From the NCBI GenBank assembly GCA_002702705.1, contig PABH01000033.1:21295-85294 (forward strand): DNA of 64,000 nt, written 5' to 3'. The notes beneath the pieces are model-generated. The model was not told where the DNA came from and searched no databases. It saw nothing but the letters and a program-made list of their open reading frames with translations. Below, piece after piece: positions 60,485 through 64,000 of this stretch. The position numbers were made by a program, and so were the translations under genes. How positions within the stretch are numbered: the stretch's first letter is position 1; the number at the start of each line of letters is the position of its first letter. This DNA is from Anaerolineaceae bacterium. GTDB taxonomy: Bacteria; Chloroflexota; Anaerolineae; Anaerolineales; Anaerolineaceae.

Positions 60485-61240
60485 TTATCTTCTTTTCAAG
60501 ATAGCAACGCCTTTTTCAGTTTCTATTGTTTCAAATTTAAATTCCGGGAATTCATTTAACCAAAGATTAATAAATTCCTGTTCTTCTTTTCTTCCGGCAT
60601 CATCAATAAAAATGGTTATATCTTCTGAAAAATATTTTCTCAGAAGATGTAAAGCAGGATATCTGGCGTGTTTTTGTAGTGTTGACGGAGGACCATCTAC
60701 TATTAACATATCAATTAAAGGAAATGGTTTAACTTTATTTAGATCATACCATTGCCAATTGGTTTGATTAATTTGAACATTGCATAATGGTGCGTAAATG
60801 ACATTAATTTCACTTTGTAATTGATGTAAAGATAGATCATCAATGGTTTTTTTAGAAAATATTTCTTCATGGTCCAGTGAAATTATTTTCCCTTTTCCTA
60901 TTTTATCTAGGGCATATCCACACAAAATTGTAGATATGCCGCTTCCGCATTCAAAAATCATATTGGGTTTATATTTTAAAATATGTGCTATTAGTAATTG
61001 ACCAAAATCCGGTGAAATTGGCCATCCACGCATGGGGGGTAAGGGGTATCTAAAATTAAATAGTGAATAAATTGAAAATAATGATTCGATTTGTCTATAC
61101 ATGATTTTTGATTGGGTAGTGATGAAATTAATAATGAGTTGGTCATTTGTTGCCAATTGTTTGGTATTATCACTTATAGTATTTTGTAAATCTTTTAATA
61201 ATTGATATATATTATCAAAATCGTTTGATTGATTTGTCAT
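60485..61240 (-). CDS. Class I methyltransferase-like protein
   Basis: A 251-residue protein with an N-terminal coiled coil (about residues 5-50) and a Rossmann-like domain: MIFECGSGISTILCGYAL (SAM-loop position), GKIISLDHEEIFSKK, then DMLIVDGPPST and ITIFIDDAGRKEEQEFI. It resembles methyltransferase-24-type enzymes found in sugar- and surface-modification clusters. The ATG at 61240 is chosen because AAAGGA lies five bases upstream; the ATG at 61279 adds 13 residues. Target unknown. Confidence 0.78.
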   Translation of the reverse strand: MTNQSNDFDNIYQLLKDLQNTISDNTKQLATNDQLIINFITTQSKIMYRQIESLFSIYSLFNFRYPLPPMRGWPISPDFGQLLIAHILKYKPNMIFECGSGISTILCGYALDKIGKGKIISLDHEEIFSKKTIDDLSLHQLQSEINVIYAPLCNVQINQTNWQWYDLNKVKPFPLIDMLIVDGPPSTLQKHARYPALHLLRKYFSEDITIFIDDAGRKEEQEFINLWLNEFPEFKFETIETEKGVAILKRR

Positions 61241-61408
61241 AGCAGTCCTTTTGTAATAAAGAGTCCGAGAATTAATCAAATAATACGTTTTTAATTATAT
61301 TATCATACTAAAAACCTAAAAAAACACTGTCAATTTGGTATTTACGTGAAAATTACAGAAAAAATGAACAAATTACTTCATAATTAAAATAAAAAATGGA
61401 ATTTTCAA

Positions 61409-62857
61409 ATGGATTACGTAAGTTTGTGTTTAATTGCTAAAGATGAAGACGAATATTTACAGGAGTGGTTGGACTACCATATCCTGATCGGAGTTGAACG
61501 CTTTTATATTTATGATAATGAAAGTAAAAATCCGATTCTAGACTTGTTAAAAGATTATATTGAACGCGGTTGGGTCGTTGTTCATGAAATCAAAGGTACC
61601 GCAGTCCAGGTGATGGCATATCAGCACTGTTTACAAATCTATGGGGAGAATTCAATGTGGATTGGGTTTATTGATGCGGATGAATTTATCGTTTTGCCTC
61701 AGGAAAAGGATATTAAGCAATTTCTTCAAAATTTTGAAAACTATGGTGGGTTAGCAATATCTTCCGTGTTTTTTGGCTCTGGTGGAAATAAATTGCACCC
61801 TGCTGGCGGGCAGATCATTAATTACCAGGATCGTTTCCCCTTAGCATTTGAAGACAATCAATTAATCAAGAGCATTGTACAGCCCGTAAGGGTTCAATCA
61901 GCATTGTCACCTCATGATTTTATATACAAAGAATCTTATTATTGTGTAAATTCCAACAGATATCGCGTAGACGCTCAAAGATTTCCTATTAGTATTGATA
62001 AGATAAGAATTAATCATTATTTTATGCGTTCAGATACGGCATTTCAAAAAAAAATGAAGCGTTTGGGGGGTGCTGGCAGACAATTGGATATTAATAAAAT
62101 GCAATATTGGCAGACAATACCAACAGAGAAAGATACTGTTGTTTTGGATTCTATAGCAAATATACTTGATATAAATAATCAAAAAATATTTAAATATCAG
62201 AAGAACGAAATTGATTTTAAAGATTTTCTACATAAAAGTATCAAAAACAAATTAAGTCCAAAGAAAGAATCAATTGAATATAAATATAAAATAAATGCAA
62301 GAGATTTTATATCAACTCACTTTGAATTAAATAATTTAATAAAATCAGCCAAAGAAAATCATCATTGGCAGCAAGCGAAAATGTTGTTATTAACATCCAT
62401 AAAGGAACTTCCCACATTTGCTATACGATATACCGGTTATGCAAGTACATGTTTAATATTAAATGAATATAACGAAGCAGAAAAAACATTAAAGATTGCT
62501 TTATCAAAATTTGGAAGGACTTACGAAGTTTTACGGGTAATCAGTGATTACTGGATTGCAAAAAAAGAATATCAAAAAGCAGAACAAAGCTTTAAGGAAA
62601 TGTTGTTAATTGGAGAAGAAGTTGATACATTAGCCAGGTTATCGTATGTATTAATTTTGCAAGAAAAATATGATGAAGCTGTAAAAATAGGGATGAAAAT
62701 TATTGATCAATATCTTTATGCGGATGCATTAGATAATGAATTTTTTAAGAAGGTAATTCAAAATTGTTTAAAAATTTTAAAACAAACTGGTAGACCCCAA
62801 GAAGCAGAAATATTTGGGAACAAATTAAAAAATCGATTTCCAGATGTGATTTATTAA
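61409..62857 (+). CDS. Glycosyltransferase of the GT92/GT2-4-like type with C-terminal TPRs
   Basis: A 482-residue protein. N-terminal glycosyltransferase domain: SLCLIAKDEDEYLQEWLDYHILIGVERFYIYDNES, MWIGFIDADEFIV with the DxD-like acidic pair, and KLHPAGGQI. The C-terminal half (from about 305) has TPR-like repeats (EYNEAEKTLKIALSKFG, EYQKAEQSFKEMLLIGEEV, KYDEAVKIGMKIID). Only a weak ribosome-binding site lies before the ATG at 61409. It is unlike its neighbours in being strongly A/T rich. It reads toward fliC, 175 bases away, and may modify flagellin. Confidence 0.8.
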   Translation: MDYVSLCLIAKDEDEYLQEWLDYHILIGVERFYIYDNESKNPILDLLKDYIERGWVVVHEIKGTAVQVMAYQHCLQIYGENSMWIGFIDADEFIVLPQEKDIKQFLQNFENYGGLAISSVFFGSGGNKLHPAGGQIINYQDRFPLAFEDNQLIKSIVQPVRVQSALSPHDFIYKESYYCVNSNRYRVDAQRFPISIDKIRINHYFMRSDTAFQKKMKRLGGAGRQLDINKMQYWQTIPTEKDTVVLDSIANILDINNQKIFKYQKNEIDFKDFLHKSIKNKLSPKKESIEYKYKINARDFISTHFELNNLIKSAKENHHWQQAKMLLLTSIKELPTFAIRYTGYASTCLILNEYNEAEKTLKIALSKFGRTYEVLRVISDYWIAKKEYQKAEQSFKEMLLIGEEVDTLARLSYVLILQEKYDEAVKIGMKIIDQYLYADALDNEFFKKVIQNCLKILKQTGRPQEAEIFGNKLKNRFPDVIY

Positions 62858-62887
62858 AGAAGTTTACAGTTTTTTTACGAAAACTGC

Positions 62888-62914
62888 TAAAGTATTATGT
62901 TATCTTGCCGAAAA
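62888..62914 (+). promoter_or_regulatory. Sigma-28 promoter of fliC
   Basis: TAAAGTAT (62888-62895), 11 bases, GCCGAAAA (62907-62914). It matches the TAAAGTTT-N11-GCCGATAA consensus of sigma-28. The same region also contains TTTAC (62874-62878)-N19-TGTTATCTTG (62898-62907), overlapping it. Predicted leader from about 62922 to 63032. Confidence 0.85.
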
Positions 62915-62992
62915 TTATTATATCAAGCGAAAAAACCTCTTGAGCGACGGAAAAACAAACAAACCGGTAGAGGAAAAATCGCAATAATCTTT

Positions 62993-63026
62993 TTGGGGAT
63001 GGATCCCCAAGCCTAATACACGGAGG
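62993..63026 (+). promoter_or_regulatory. Candidate CsrA-binding leader of fliC
   Basis: A 6-bp stem TTGGGG (62993-62998) / CCCCAA (63005-63010) closes a six-base loop ATGGAT, containing ANGGA. A second ANGGA (ACGGA, 63020-63024) overlaps the ribosome-binding site GGAGG (63022-63026). CsrA binding at both would block translation, as for Bacillus hag. Confidence 0.65.
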
Positions 63027-63032
63027 TATGAA

Positions 63033-64000
63033 ATGGCTGAAATAGATGTAACTCGAATCGCTGGTAATATCGGTGCAATGAATTCCCTGAATTCATTAAC
63101 CAACATCAATAAAAAATTATCGATCCACCAGACTCGTCTGGCAACTGGTAAACGCATCAACAGCGCCGCCGATGATCCGGCTGGCCTGACGATTGCGACC
63201 AAAATGCTGTCTCGTTCAGAAGGTTTAAAAACCGCATTGAACAATATCGGAGACGCCAAAAACTTATTGGCAGTTGCCGAATCCGGAATGGGCCGTGTTA
63301 ATGACATTCTGGTTCAGATGCGCAATTTGTCAGAAGCCGGTGCTTCGGACACGATGGGTACTGAAGAACGTGCTGCTCTCGTTACTCAGATGACCGCTTA
63401 CGCAGAACAGATTGATGATATTGTCAACCAGACCAAATGGAACGACAAAATGTTGTTGGATGGCTCAATCACAACTGGATCAGAATTGCGTTTCCAAACT
63501 GGCGCAGACCAAGATGATGCAACCATGTTAAACAGTATTGCTAATTTATCTGCACTTGATGCAAGTGGTTTGGATATTGGTACAGAAGGTAATGTCGCCG
63601 CCTCTGGTGGAACCGTTGTTGGTGGTGGTGTGACAGCAGTGGCCGCTCCCGCAGCAGGAACCAACTCAAGCTTGAGTGAACTTAGCGCTGGTGATTACGT
63701 TGTACGAATCACTTATGGTGATACAGGAACGGCAGGCGCAGTAAATGGAGAAACATCAACCATACAATTATTTGCGGCATCGGATACCTCATACTCCAGC
63801 CCGATTTTGATCGATACGGATAATAGTGGTGATGGTGGTGCAGTAAACACAGTAACGGCATCTCTTGATTTGAGCGGTGTAGGCACAACAGATGTTGATC
63901 TTGGAAATGGGATGGTGGTTACGGTAACGAACGGACTGGATGGTGTGCAAGATACAGCAGTTTCTGGGTATACCCCAGCAACCACCGAAATTCAGTTGAA
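63033..64000 (+). CDS. fliC: Flagellin FliC, N-terminal part (continues beyond the window)
   Basis: The flagellar filament protein. The first 322 codons are visible. The D0/D1 region is conserved: GNIGAMNSLNSLTNINKKLSIHQTRLATGKRINSAADDPAGLTIA, then GDAKNLLAVAESGMGRVNDILVQMRNLSEAGAS and QIDDIVNQTKWNDKMLLDG. From about residue 175 the sequence becomes a variable glycine/threonine/serine/aspartate-rich domain (D2/D3), still running at the edge. Such a domain provides surface for glycosylation. The start at 63033 has GGAGG six bases upstream; an ATG at 63028 is out of frame and stops after five codons. Exported through the FlhAB-FliPQR gate. Confidence 0.96.
   Translation, partial: MAEIDVTRIAGNIGAMNSLNSLTNINKKLSIHQTRLATGKRINSAADDPAGLTIATKMLSRSEGLKTALNNIGDAKNLLAVAESGMGRVNDILVQMRNLSEAGASDTMGTEERAALVTQMTAYAEQIDDIVNQTKWNDKMLLDGSITTGSELRFQTGADQDDATMLNSIANLSALDASGLDIGTEGNVAASGGTVVGGGVTAVAAPAAGTNSSLSELSAGDYVVRITYGDTGTAGAVNGETSTIQLFAASDTSYSSPILIDTDNSGDGGAVNTVTASLDLSGVGTTDVDLGNGMVVTVTNGLDGVQDTAVSGYTPATTEIQL

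Noticed and set aside
1..64000. CRISPR array, prophage, transposon, tRNA or rRNA genes
   Set aside because: No regularly spaced repeats, transposase or integrase motifs, or RNA gene structures were seen.

Overview
The window looks like a chromosomal segment of a flagellated, chemotactic, single-membrane (monoderm) bacterium, most likely a Chloroflexota member of the Anaerolineae type. This placement is inference. It rests on a lipoprotein with an NBR1-type Ig-like domain, a BldC-like helix-turn-helix protein, the moderate AT bias, and flagellar gene order that follows the Bacillus fla/che order without outer-membrane ring genes in view. No tRNA, rRNA, insertion sequence, phage gene or CRISPR array was recognised.

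Layout. (1) 1-4660, plus strand: the end of a branched-chain amino-acid binding protein, then livH-livM-livG-livF, bounded by terminators. (2) 4.8-5.2 kb: a small MmpS-like anchored protein. (3) 5.2-17.2 kb, minus strand: a chemotaxis operon, cheA-cheC-cheD-cheY-cheB-cheR-HDOD-cheX-cheX-cheW-MCP-PAS/HD-GYP. The receptor has a Cache-like domain inserted in the tip of its signalling hairpin, and CheA carries an extra MshEN-like domain. (4) 17.2-31 kb: metabolic and accessory genes. These are a KamA-family radical SAM protein with a structured leader, a diguanylate cyclase followed by a sugar ABC transporter and an acetyl-xylan-esterase-like enzyme, an Ig-like lipoprotein, a flavin-reductase-like protein, a GNAT-like protein, an M24 peptidase and an alkaline phosphatase. 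(5) 30.9-50.4 kb, minus strand: a flagellar cluster read from flbD/swrD through motAB, fliLMNOPQ, an HDOD and CheY-like pair, fliR, flhBAF, a two-helix membrane protein, the sigma-28 gene, a SwrB-position gene, flgF/flgG, flgM-flgN-flgK-flgL and csrA. (6) 50.5-56.5 kb, plus strand, divergent from the flagellar cluster: a BldC-like protein and two large sensor kinases flanking an OmpR-type regulator. (7) 56.5-62.9 kb: a SUMF1-domain protein, three glycosyltransferase-like proteins and a methyltransferase-like protein, which may modify the flagellin. (8) 63.0 kb to the edge: flagellin fliC, incomplete.

Regulation that can be read directly. Two near-consensus sigma-28 promoters precede flgM and fliC. 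A second two-part motif, TTTAC-N19-TGYTATCTT, lies upstream of cheA and flbD, with a looser copy before fliR and a copy overlapping the fliC sigma-28 promoter. The fliC leader has a hairpin presenting AUGGA in its loop and a second ACGGA overlapping the ribosome-binding site, the arrangement expected for CsrA repression, and csrA itself is in the flagellar cluster. Together these suggest a hierarchy: early/middle flagellar and chemotaxis operons from the TTTAC promoter, late genes from sigma-28/FlgM, and flagellin translation set by CsrA.
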